Both the position numbers and the translations under genes were made by a program. Shown in pieces: positions 10,806 through 22,100 of a stretch of 64,000 nucleotides of DNA (the first letter of the stretch is position 1; each line of letters begins with the position of its first letter). The notes below the pieces were generated by a model that searched no databases, was not told the DNA's origin, and was given only the letters and a program-made list of their open reading frames with translations. The stretch is from Owenia fusiformis. Taxonomy: Eukaryota > Annelida > Polychaeta > Sabellida > Oweniidae. The stretch lies in the NCBI GenBank assembly GCA_903813345.2, contig CAIIXF020000006.1, positions 21,087,936 through 21,151,935 on the forward strand, given 5' to 3'.

Positions 10806-11255
10806 TAGTGTTGTCGCGATGTGCCATAATCGTACATCGATGCATCGGCAATTTTCAGTAGTAAATATCGATGCACATCGCGATGTACATCGAGAAAAAG
10901 TCCGAGAAAAGTGCACTGAAATACCGAACGCTAATGCACTAAAATACCGAACATCCGGTACATCCGGGAACTTCTAGAAAGGTGAAATGAAAGTAAAGTA
11001 ATTTTTTTACGGATTAATGGTTCATTTCGAATAGCTAAAACAGTTTTAAAGCGAAAGAATATCAGAAAACATTGGAAAATGAAATAAGACATGAGAAAGG
11101 TAAGCGATTTGCGTCAAAATAAGATAAGAAAGGGTGATTTTTAGCAAATTAATTTTTTTCAAAAACATCGATGTTTTGTTTCAGACATCGATGCATCGCC
11201 AGAATCAGCTTTGGCGATGTATATCGCGATGTATCGATTAATCGCGACAACACTA
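10806..11255. mobile_element. hAT MITE TAGTGTTGTCGCGAT, copy in arm A
   Basis: The termini TAGTGTTGTCGCGAT and ATCGCGACAACACTA are inverted repeats. The right flank is CTGTATAG (11256-11263). The left flank is the same 8 bp once the mariner, which inserted at the TA inside it, is removed. An 8-bp duplication and TAGTGTTG ends fit hAT. The interior is dense in CATCGATG/GCGATG words and is non-coding. Confidence 0.85.
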
Positions 11256-11346
11256 CTGTATAGACCATTGAAGTTGGCATGGCTTCGTTTTTAAAGTATT
11301 AAAAAACACTGTCCTACCTGGAAGTGCCATTTACCGGAGTGACACC

Positions 11347-11809
11347 TCGTAAGATTTCGGATCTCGGCAATTTCCGTAGAACGGGCGCCATCTTGCCCGG
11401 AGCAAGCAAAAGTACGCTCTAAAAAGCAAAAGATCTCGCTCGGCTATTACACCCATACGATATCTTTTTGTATATGATCAGAACATAAATTAGGATTTCT
11501 TGAATATATCGAGGTAGGTCATTTAATGCAATGCGTAGTATTTTCACCGATGTAGAAACCTCGATAGAGCAATGATATGGGCGTACGACCACAATTTAAA
11601 GGGGTCGTACGATGCGATAAGTCTTTTGGTTCTGAATAGAGGACCACGATCCTCTATAATAAGAGACATTTCACTTTGGATGACAGGCCCCAGACACTCA
11701 GTTTCATTTGATGTCCACATGATTCAATGAAATCAGGATACCTGTAACCTGTATAGACAATAAGAATGTTTTAAGTTCATGAGTTAATTTTGAATAATGC
11801 AGACTATAA
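11347..11809. other. Spacer between mirror arms A and B
   Basis: 463 bp of single-copy-looking sequence at the centre of the mirror structure. No open frame of note. If the whole is a foldback, this is its loop. Confidence 0.6.
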
Positions 11810-11891
11810 GGTGTCACTCCGGTAAATAGCTTTTCCGGTGTTTTTTAATATTTTAAAAACGAAGCCATGCCAACTTCAATGGTGTGTATAG

Positions 11892-12325
11892 TAGTGTTGT
11901 TGCGATTAATCGATACATCGCGATATACATCGCCAAAGCTGATTCTGGCGATGCATCGATGTCTGAAACAAAACATCGATGTTTTTAAATTAATTTGCTA
12001 AAAATCACCCTTTCTTATCTTATTTTGACGCAAATCGCTTACCTTTCTCATGTCTTATTTCATTTTCCAATGTTTTCTGATATTCTTTCGCTTTAAAACT
12101 GTTTTAGCTATTCGAAATGAACCATTAATCTAAAAAAATTACTTTACTTTCATTTCACCTTTCTAGAAGCTCCCGGATGTTCGGTATTTTAGTGCATTAG
12201 CGTTCGGTATTTCAGTGCACTTTTCTCGGACTTTTTCTCGATGTACATCGCGATGTGCATCGATGTTTACTACTGAAAATTGCCGATGCATCGAAGTACG
12301 ATTATGGCACATCGCGACAACACTA
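11892..12325. mobile_element. hAT MITE, copy in arm B
   Basis: This is the mirror copy of 10806-11255 at the equivalent position. It is flanked on both sides by GTGTATAG (11884-11891 and 12326-12333), a perfect 8-bp duplication that differs from that of arm A. Confidence 0.85.
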
Positions 12326-12399
12326 GTGTATAGTAGGTTTAAGTATATGCAATGTGGCCATTTGAGGTATGTATGTAAAGCTGAGGCCAAATACTTTCA

Positions 12400-13540
12400 G
12401 TGGATGAGCTGCGCGCGCATGCATAAATGTGATTATCCAATATATTTAGGGGAGGCCTATTTGAAATAGTTTTTGGTCTCAGGCGCGACCCAGGGCTGTT
12501 GTCTTAAGGACATTTCGTTGAAAATGAGCCATTCGGCTGATAATTGGTAAGAGTTTGCGATCTTATGATGTATATTCTGTTACTCAGACACAAATTTTGA
12601 CACGATTCTGTTGGAAATAAGCTTTGAACCGAGAGATATTCACGATTGATATGCACATTTTTGATTGTGCCATTGCTTTTGCATTGCACAATCCATGCAT
12701 CGATAGAAGTAACATTAATAATGCAGATTGTTACCTTCAATACATGGCAGACACTACATATCGGTCTATTAAATACCAGTTTGTGCCTTAAATACTTTTA
12801 TATTTCCATCCACGGCCTGGAGCCTGGGTGTGTTTGTCTCTTATGTGTATGCTTGTGCATGGACTTCTAATCACTAGCAGAATTTAACATGATGCAAACT
12901 CGACATTATAACTCATGCTGTAACATTTTGATTTTGCTGGAAAATAATAGGAATTATTTTTCTCGCCAATCAATCATGAATCACAATCAAAATTTCAGAA
13001 TGATCAATCAGGCAATGGTCCAAATCAAGTTATAACATTATATGATATTCAGCAAGAAGTCCGGTAGAAATACAGAATATTTAAACATCAAAGCTGAAAG
13101 TTAAAAGCTAATCTGTCAATTTTCTGTCTGCAAAAGAGCGTTTACATTTGTCACAATAACAGACTGAGGCTTTGAAATCTAGGATTCCCCAGGAAAATAT
13201 GACGTCATACTAATTAGCATAAGGATTTCCCTATTGGTCTGGGTCGAGCCTTGTTCGAAAACACAATCCATAAATACATGCTAATTTCTAAGGAGATAGG
13301 AAGTGTATAACGTGTTTATCGATTTTGTTTAAATATTTAATCAATTATCAAATTGTTTAAGTGGATAAAGTGGTCACACTTGCTTCAATTCATAGCGTAA
13401 TCGACGGATAGAAACTGACCGAATTCCCGATATCCTACCCCGTATTACTGTAGGCTATTAAGCATAGTGACCTACAGAGGGCGCTATCACAAACAAGTAC
13501 TGCACGAACCGATAAACTCCCGGGTATTGTAACGCCCTTG
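12400..13540. other. Extra 1.1 kb in arm B, no gene seen
   Basis: Arm A has ~95 bp in the corresponding place. This stretch shows no clear terminal repeats or coding frame. It is either an old insertion in B or DNA lost from A. Confidence 0.45.
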
Positions 13541-14157
13541 CTTGGGTGAAGCAGGGATTTTACCTGAAAATGAGTCCCTATGTTGGCGTAGTGATATCTA
13601 AAAATCGAGACGCAAACCCTATGTTAAATATAGAGTCAAGATGAAGGTTATGTATAGGGGAGCGCAGAAATATAGTCATTGTATGGGCTAGATCGTTCGA
13701 AAATGGCGATATGTACCCCAGAACTTGAATTTTGTGATTTTTTCAATATTTTTCAATGATTTACAGGAGTGACACCTTAAATTGACCGGAAGTGCTCCTT
13801 TTTATATTTCCTCGGTGTGCTATCCAACTAAGACGTCAGTATTATAAATGTTTGTGTTTTTGTATTTTGATTTCTCACCTCGGACAAGAATATATCATAA
13901 TAAGTAGGTAAATGTACTCAGAAAAGACATTCAAAACTTTTCTCATTCTACCCGATTACGTTCAATTTATTCAAACTTCCGGTAATATTTGGTAAGTTTT
14001 ACTTTCGCATTATTTTCTACATTTTCGCCGGTATTTTAGCAAAATTAAACATACGTAATTCTAAATAATACTAATGTATGTACCATTTTCATGTAGGCAC
14101 ATCTAGTTCAGTGTTGACTGCATGCTTTAGTGTGGATTTTCTCAAACTCAAACCATA

Positions 14158-14394
14158 CAGTTCGGGACATAAATAAATGACAGGTGGATTTGCTGAAGTG
14201 AGAATTTCCCATGTTAAAAATAAGAGAATTTTCAAGAGGCCATACATCAGTGGATGAGATTATACAAAATGTGAAATATACAAATTTTAAGGGATATGTA
14301 TCTAGACAATATTGGAAATTATGGGCTTTCAGACGACCATAATTAGGAAATGGTGATCGAAAATCGACCTGTCATTTATTTTTGTCCTCAACTG
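14158..14394. mobile_element. CAGTTGGGGACA MITE 1, TA flanks
   Basis: 237 bp with ends CAGTTCGGGACATAAATAAA and TTTTTGTCCTCAACTG between TA dinucleotides. Both ends carry AAATAAATGACAGGT. It is Tc1/mariner-type by TA target and TIR form. MITE 2 at 14449-14685 is an inverted copy of the same length. Confidence 0.85.
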
Positions 14395-14406
14395 TAGTTC
14401 AACAAG

Positions 14407-15053
14407 TTAAGGTTCAGCTGGAAAGTAACATTTTGGTAAAAATTGCTACAGTTGGGGACAAAAATAAATGACAGGTCGATTTTCGATCACCATTTCCTAA
14501 TTATGGTGGTCTGAAAGCCCATAATTTCCAATATTGTCTAGATACATATCCCTTAAAATTTGTATATTTTACATTTTGTATAATCTCATCCACTGATTTA
14601 TGGCCTCTTGTAAATTCTCTTATTTTTAACATGGGAAATCCTCACTTCAGCAAATCCACCTGTCATTTATTTATGTCCCCAACTGTATACCTGCACATGT
14701 TATTTTTTGGTACAAAATAAAGTATGAAGCCATGTGTCAATTTCCTTGCTTTTTTCAGGAAAGTATCATTACATTGTCTTCTTTTAAAATATCTGGTAGG
14801 CGTTCAATGGGAACTCCAGGAAATTCTGATATTTCACACTTTCTATTTTTCCAAATTTTCTTTCAAAGTTTCCAGACAACACAGGAGCTACCATTGACCT
14901 GTTTCCAGATATTCTAAAAGAAGATAGTGTAATGATACTTTCCTGAAAAAAGCAAGGAAATACACATATGCCTTCATACTTAATTTTGTACCAGAAAATA
15001 ACATGTGCAGGTATAGCAATTTTTTACCAAAATGTTACTTTCCAGTTGAACCT
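14407..15053. repeat. Foldback with MITE inserted in one arm
   Basis: The left arm (14407-14448 continued at 14688-14800) is mirrored by 14868-15053: the same AAAGTAACATTTTGGTAAAA and TTCCTTGCTTTTTTCAGG sequences occur inverted. The left arm is split by MITE 2, while the right arm reads straight through the target, ATAGC in place of the insertion. Confidence 0.85.
14449..14685. mobile_element. CAGTTGGGGACA MITE 2 inside foldback arm
   Basis: Ends CAGTTGGGGACAAAAATAAA and TTATGTCCCCAACTG, with TA at 14447-14448 and 14686-14687. The empty site is preserved in the opposite arm near 15014, which proves TA duplication. Confidence 0.9.
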
Positions 15054-15446
15054 TAAGGTGACTGTTAACTTAATCGATTTTCAGAAAAAATTGAAAATTT
15101 CACAATCTTGAAATTTTCAAACTCTTCCTGAGAAGTCGTTGAATTTTGATGGTCAGATTATACTCAAATGCCATGTGCTTCCTGGTTTCGGCCATCTTGG
15201 ATTTTTTGATTGAGTTATAAGTTACCTTAACGACATTTCGTCCAGTTTTCGAACATCGCCATTTTTCTTGGAGCCATTTTGTTTTAATTTTAGACGAAAT
15301 CCTGATGAAATCATGTCATATCTCATCAAGGAGCCGAGCTGGGTCCGCTGTGATTAATGATTTATTTTTCTGGCGATTTTTAAAATATTCAATAAATTTA
15401 TGACACCACGACCAGCTTTTTTCAAATAGAGTTCACAGTATTCCAG

Positions 15447-15720
15447 ATGAATCCCCTCTAGCCAAGTATTGGCTAGAGACTCGAGTAAGTTAAACCCAGT
15501 CTGGGCCTTATTTCTTATCTGACATATCTTGTGGCCCGCCCTAGGTTTAACGTCCGTGCCTATTCGGCCCTTGATGCAAAAATGTTTAAATTGGGAGCTG
15601 TAGTGTACCTAGCCAGATACTAGAAAGAGAGTGTGCTAAATTCAATGCCCAGTGCGGGAATCGAACCCAAGACCTTCTGCTCTCAGAGTCAGACGCTCTA
15701 CCCCTGAGCCATAAGGGCTA
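15447..15720 (-). mobile_element. tRNA-derived SINE-like repeat
   Basis: The tRNA-like head lies at 15647-15718 on the minus strand and is followed (leftward) by a non-coding body to about 15447. The body limits are approximate and there is no clear A-tail. It lies 0.5 kb upstream of FBXL6 on the opposite strand. Confidence 0.45.
15647..15718 (-). tRNA. tRNA-like sequence, CTG anticodon position, degenerate
   Basis: On the minus strand it has a D-arm GGCTCAGGGGTAGAGC (A box) and T-arm GGGTTCGATTCCC (B box). The loop CTCTGAG puts CTG at the anticodon. Only the outer GCCC/GGGC of the acceptor stem pairs, and the anticodon stem is mispaired at its top. I take it as a SINE head or tRNA pseudogene and not a working tRNA-Gln. 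Confidence 0.55.
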
Positions 15721-16191
15721 GCCACTGTACTGTACTGTGACTGTAGTCGCGACTTGCTACCGAAGGTTATTACATATAGTCCTGAGAACGTGTCAATCTT
15801 TTGTCAAAGTGGGAGAAAAATCCATGGCTCCTACAATTCAAATACCTTCCTCAATAAATTCCTGATTATTTTAGCATTCTTTTTATGCAGTTGTATCCCC
15901 AATCGACATTTTGCACATTGTGTAATTTTTAAGATGGCAATGGAAAGTGATAGATTTTTGTCAGGGATTTGTCACACCAGTTTCAAGGTTGGGTCTCACC
16001 TTGTTGATATATGACACCTTTGTAAAAATTAACTAACAAAGCTGTATACATGTAACTATAAGGTATTTTGATTAAATTATGGCACACTGTGCTGTACCAC
16101 TATTATCTATTTTTATTTTATATCTTCAGATTTAAAGATCGCCAAACAGACAGAATGAGTACATGACGTGAATAAATCTCCACACATTACC

Positions 16192-19100
16192 ATGTCTCGT
16201 GGAATCTTAGGACAAAAGAAAGATGGGAAGAATCTCATGTTGTTTTCCTTCAAAGTGAGAGAAGGTGATGAGTGGGAGTCTAATTCAGATGACTCGGACT
16301 ATGTGCCTCCATGGGATGGGGAAGAGGAGGAGAAAAGTAAAAGCCATGAAACAAGGTTCTATCATAATCTTTTAATGGCCATTCAAAATTAGATATATGT
16401 TTAACGTCACATACCTCCCTTCTATGATTCAGGGAATTTTTCAAAAACAAACAAAAAAGTGCCCAAATATGTACTTGTAATAGTACAGTTTCTGTATAGC
16501 TTTTGAAATCTCACTAAATCTTGTTTTCGTGTAATTTTAAGAGATTTGCATATTAGACCTCTAATGACTTGCTTTGCCTTCTTTTAAGGAATTCAGTGAA
16601 CTGTTTTCTACAAGACTTACTTTGATTTATAAAAAAACTTGGGCCAAATCTCCATTGATGCAATGTTTAAATTCTCTAAAAATATTGGTTTATTAGTTTA
16701 ACAACCCAAATTTTGATGATAAATCGCAATAAGTATGTTAAAAGGATCATCACATGATATATCAATCAAGTTTTAAACAGATTCAACCAACACTTTTTGA
16801 TAAATCATGATATAAAATCACTTTTCGAAGATCTTAATATGGAAGTCAATGGAAGTCTGGCCCAAGAAAAAAATTTGTATAAAAGATTAGATGGCAGCAC
16901 TGATTTTCATTCACTTTTCGGCTACTGTAAAACGGGTATTGTTAGCGAGGGGTAATTGTTAGCGATTGTTAGCGATCGCTATAGTTTCACTAAAAATTCA
17001 ATTCGCTAAAATAAACCGGGGTTAAAATAAACCGGGCGCTAAAATTTGCAAATTCCTGGGAAACTACATGAATACTAGTATTTAAGGAGCTTTTCGTTTA
17101 GTGCTCGACTTCCGGTTTGTAATTTGAAAAAAGTAAACATTTTTAAATCGTATGTATTTAAATGCTACCATGATTTTGTGATTACTCAGATGAGATTACA
17201 GTAGTTTGGACCAATACCATGTGCGTTAGAAGTCTTACATTTTGATAATTCCTCTGTCATGTCCGTTATTCATTCTTCTGCCATAAATGATAAAATTTCT
17301 AATGCATTTGGCTAATTTGATTTTTTAAAGATTAATCTTCATTTCGCTAAAATTTCCCGCGCCAAAACCCCCTAAAATTGAAAAATCGCTAAAATTTCCC
17401 GGTGTCAAAATTACCTGTTTTACAGTATTTAGAAACTATCTAATTATTCCAAATGACAATTAAAGCATAAAAATTATGACCTTAGATCATATTGTAAAGT
17501 GAAAAAAGTTACCAGGCTGAAATCTACATCTATTTCAGCTTCAGTTTTGTCTTCTTAAAAAAAGTTGATGTGATCCTATATATCTTTATTTTATGTTCAA
17601 GAGATGATAAGCAAACATTTTACATAAAAATTTATTCATTTTTATCTAAATTGAAAACATACAGAAATTTCTTTTTGCAAACTACAATGTGTAAAAGTAA
17701 TTAAACAATGGATAATTTCTGTAGTTTCTTGGAATATATTTCCTTTTATTTTCAGGAAACGGAAGAAGAAATCAAAAATTCAATCTGTGATAACAGATTC
17801 TGAATCGGACTCAAGTTGCGACACAATACCATATGCTCCAAATCCTCAGGAAGCAGATATACCTCACTCCAAGTCTTCAACATCAAAGCACAAATTAGAG
17901 AAAACTAAACCAACTTTCTTTTCAAAATCAAAAGACATAAAAGAAAATGTAAAAACAAAAAATAAACGTAAACGACAACAAAACCATGATATAGGTGAAA
18001 AGGAAAGTAAGAAAATGAAAATTGATGGACAAATTACTCATAGTTGGGATAATCTTCCACCAGAGATTCTAGTTCGCATATTTCAGGCTGTCATCAACAG
18101 TCAAGGTGCATTGCCATTCCTATGCAGGTGGGGTTTGTTTATTTTTCTTAAATTAAAATTCTCATCTTATTTAATTTCAAATGGCACACTCCTGAGCTGT
18201 CATAATGTGGTTATTGTCGAAGTGCAAATGCTTAACACTTAACACTTGGGAATTCTTATAGGCTAGCATATGGTACATATACATAGACTGTCTTGACTAA
18301 GGGTTTTTCATATCTATCTACTATTCCACTTGTATAGAGTCTATATTTGCCAATGATAGCTATATATGTGTACTGTACAGGAAGTATACATGTCCCTATT
18401 ACACCTCAAGCTCATGGTATATCGAGGTAGAGCCCTCAATGTTTTATGGTTAAGATCTTGAGAAAGAAATAAGTTTAAATTCAAACTTTACCATTGGAGC
18501 TGTTTACCCATCTTATCCCACATTTTGAACTGCACATCTACCATAATAATTTCAGCTTCAAATTATGTTTTGCATTTTCCCTTTATAATTTATGTAATGA
18601 TTATGCAAAACTTAATAGTTTACGTTTATTTTCAGGGCTTCTAAGGTGTGCAGTAATTGGCAGAGTGTAGCTCTGAATAGCTCACTCTGGAAAACTATTG
18701 ATCTGTCATATGGTTGGATACGTTCCACAGAGCAGACTTTGGACTGGTTGATCGAGAATAGAATATCTAGAAGTGTTTCTATTAACCTCAGTTCGTGGAA
18801 GAATTTGACCATAAAAGGCTTTGAGGTGAGATATCTTTTTTGTATGTGTTCTCAGTCAGGTTAAAACAGAGCTCTTAATAGGCGTACATGTGTGTTACCA
18901 TTTTTAATTTTATGACTAGTGTTTAGTGATTGACTGCCATTGTTTATGGTCTGTAACAAATAGTTACACTGTTGTAACCATTTGCAATAACTTACCAGTT
19001 GTTGACATTTTCATAAGCATTTATTGCAACAAACTGTGATTGGTTCCCAATGTAGATTATATGTTAAGAATTTGTATAATAAACTCATGAAATATTTGGA

Positions 19101-22100
19101 TATTCTGAAGTTCTTGGCCTCTGGCAAGCTACATGTATAATATGCAGCATAATAAAAATTTGATACTGTTCAGCTGAGAAAAAATTGTGATGGAGAAAAA
19201 TTTACATGAAAGAAAACACATTTATTTTTACATTTATTTAAACTTTTTTACAGAATCTAGTCTTGAAGTGCAAGAACCTGGAATCCCTGTGTGTTTCATA
19301 TTGTAAGAAGTTGAATGCAGCAGCCATTCGTCTCATAGGAGATCACTGCATGAACCTTTCACACATTGACCTTTCATTTCTTACAGTAAGTGCTTCAAAA
19401 TTACATGTTTGTAGATTTAAGTGGTGTCCACATATTTCCATTTTCTCACTTGGAAGATTACTACAGCAGTGCATGCCTTTCCATAACACCTACATGTAGA
19501 TCAGAGAGAATGTACCTATAAGTCAATTGAAGCAATAAGGAAATCCCAAGCATGGAATTAATATTACAAGAAATAACTTTTGACGCTTTTACATAGAAAT
19601 CTCATAAATCAAAGCTTTATTTATGGAAGAAACAGAGACAGGTGATGTCATTTTGCATAATGCCTTGTTTTGTCCATCCATCATTTTAAATCTTTGTTTG
19701 TTGCAGGTGACAGATAAGGCAGCCTATGTACATATAATAGAGCAATGTGGAGGAGGTCTAATACATCTAAGTTTAGCAGGAAATACAGTGAAGGGTCTGA
19801 ACCATGTTCTTTCTGCCATTATTGTAAGTGACTTTGTGCTAATTGCTTTGCAATATATACTGTATATATTGTAATTATCAGATTAGTAATTATTACATTA
19901 ATTTAACATACTTTACATGTATGTATATGTATAACAATAATATCTGCTCTGAATATCAATTTAGTATAGCTAACTATATATTGATAGTTAAAGGTAGTAT
20001 CAGATCTAGCAAGAAAGTACATGTACATGTACAGTATTGTACATGTATATAAACATGTACAGTATATGCATGGTTTCATTTTAGTATATTTTTGAGCTCA
20101 TTCTTTTTCATACCTATTTTCTAAAAATTCCCACAGTGTATACTTTATTCGAGGATTTCAAATCAATGATGCATTATTTTTCAATAAATGTGCCTACCGC
20201 ATTTATTATTTGGGAGAACTAGATTCCCCCTATTTTTGCAGTTTGAATCCTTAAACCAATTGATAGCATATCGTGGATCTTTTGGGAGATATTATATTTG
20301 AGATTGTAAGGAACCCCATACATGCCATAGACATAATATTTAATGCCATACACATTATCTATTGTATACTTAAACATATCATTAGGCAAACTGTACAAGG
20401 TTGGAGCTGCTTGACCTCAGTAATGTTATTTCTTCATCTGACTTCACAACCCTGGACATAGAAGGTCTGCAGACTGGATGTCCACATATGAAAGTATTAA
20501 GACTCACCAACTCTAAGTTCAGGCCATCAAGTGCTACTTTTAAAGTGCAGGTATGCTATTCACTTAATGGCTCATGTTTTCAAATATTATGCTACATGTA
20601 GTCATCTTTTCTACCAACTCAAATCCACATGCTAAATTACAACTAAAAATATGGTTTTAAAATTGATCAGCTATCTCATGGTGAAGAGGTGAAACCAGTA
20701 ATGAACTACAGTACAGTACCTGTACTGGTAGTCAAATGTTGTATCTGCAAGATGTATTGAATACCTACCTTAGATGATGTGACACCATTACATGTTACAG
20801 GCTGACTCTGGAGGTTTTCCTGCTCTAGAAGAACTTAGCCTTGCTGTTGGCACAGGAGCAAGTGTAGGATTAGCCGTGAATGACATTTTTCTTCGCAGGT
20901 TTGTTCATTAAATATGCCATACTAGACCAAATGAGTTTTCAGACAAACCACTTGTGCATGCAGGATTTATTTAAGATCTTTATGGATGTTTCTTTTAAGA
21001 AAATCTAGAATTGAAAATGAAAAAAGTTTTGGCATACTTGGTAAATATTAAATGCAATCATTTTGAATTTTCCTCAATAAAAAACTTGTCCTTTGAAACT
21101 TTTCAAAAAAATGTCCATGGACTAAACAATTTGACATTTTCAGGGAAGCTTCTTGGTATGGAGTTAAGAACTGCTGTGTTTTTGTTTTTGGTCATTTTGG
21201 ATTTTCCATCCTGATTTGCAAACTTGACTAAAACATAGATTACTTTTATCCCTTATACAAAATCATTATAATATTACTTACTTACTATATAACATTTTAT
21301 TAACCTTTCTCGATATTCTCTTCAAGGGTACACTATTGTTCATCCAGTGTCTTGTTTTTCAGAGTTTTGAAAAATGCGACAAAATTAAAATTGTTAGACT
21401 TGAGAGGTTGCTGCCAGATCACTCATAGTGGCTTAAGGAATATCATAGCTGCTGACCTGGAACATCTCTACATCTCCAACTGTTCTGTGGCAAGATATGA
21501 GAGTATTGAACTCATACTTATGAAGGTTAATATTTATTTCCTCATTTCATTTTCAAAATTGCAATAACTCATATACAGGTATTAGTTAGTTATCACTGTC
21601 ACCACCAGAGAACTAAGGTAAGATAACATTGCAGGTATGGTACAACACAAAAATTACCTTTAATTTGAGTGAAAAGTATATTTAGTGATCTGTTCAGTAA
21701 GTAGAATTATTTCTACTGGCACTGGCATCTAGTCTATTAAATGCTATTCATTTCATTGAGACATGTCACCAATATTTTATTATTTGGTAAATCCATAGTC
21801 AATGAATTTCTTTGCAGTTTTACATCATTGAATTTTTAAATATTTGTACTAACTTGACTGCAAAAATACCAAGAAATACTGTAGATTCACTTCATTTGGT
21901 TCCCGTTTTAATTTGAGTTTGGAATTTTTGTCCAATGCACTTCAGAAATTAAACTCCAGGGGCCCCTTTTCCTGTCAACATGTCATCAATTCTACATTAC
22001 TCCAAAAGAAATACAGAAAATATCTTAGTAAACACCTGTCCGAATGACATAAACATCTACAAAAATTAAACTTCAGTCCTGAATCAAATTAAATAGCCAC

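Larger units (their letters stand above)
9355..11346. mobile_element. GGTGTCACTCC element, arm A (interrupted)
   Basis: It begins GGTGTCACTCCTGTAAATC at 9355 and ends with the inverse of GGTGTCACTCCGGTAAATG at 11346. Its sequence is repeated in mirror orientation at 11810-13776 (arm B). It is interrupted by a mariner (9738-10802) and a hAT MITE (10806-11255). Without these, the original copy would be about 480 bp. Arms A and B flank a 463-bp spacer. They are either two inverted copies of one element or a single foldback. Confidence 0.75.
11810..13776. mobile_element. GGTGTCACTCC element, arm B (mirror of A)
   Basis: It begins GGTGTCACTCCGGTAAATA at 11810 and ends with the inverse of GGTGTCACTCCTGTAAATC at 13776. 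The outer ~240 bp (13543-13776) mirrors 9355-9590, and 12330-12391 mirrors the DNA next to the mariner in arm A. Arm B lacks the mariner but has ~1.1 kb of extra DNA at 12400-13540. Confidence 0.75.

Noticed and set aside
10765-10977. Open frame matching another at 12163-12390 in protein sequence
   Set aside because: Both lie in the two copies of the hAT MITE; the shared peptide is a shadow of repeated DNA with no codon signal.
15754-16014. 86-codon plus-strand frame before FBXL6
   Set aside because: No phase-compatible splice to FBXL6 exon 1 and no coding-like content.
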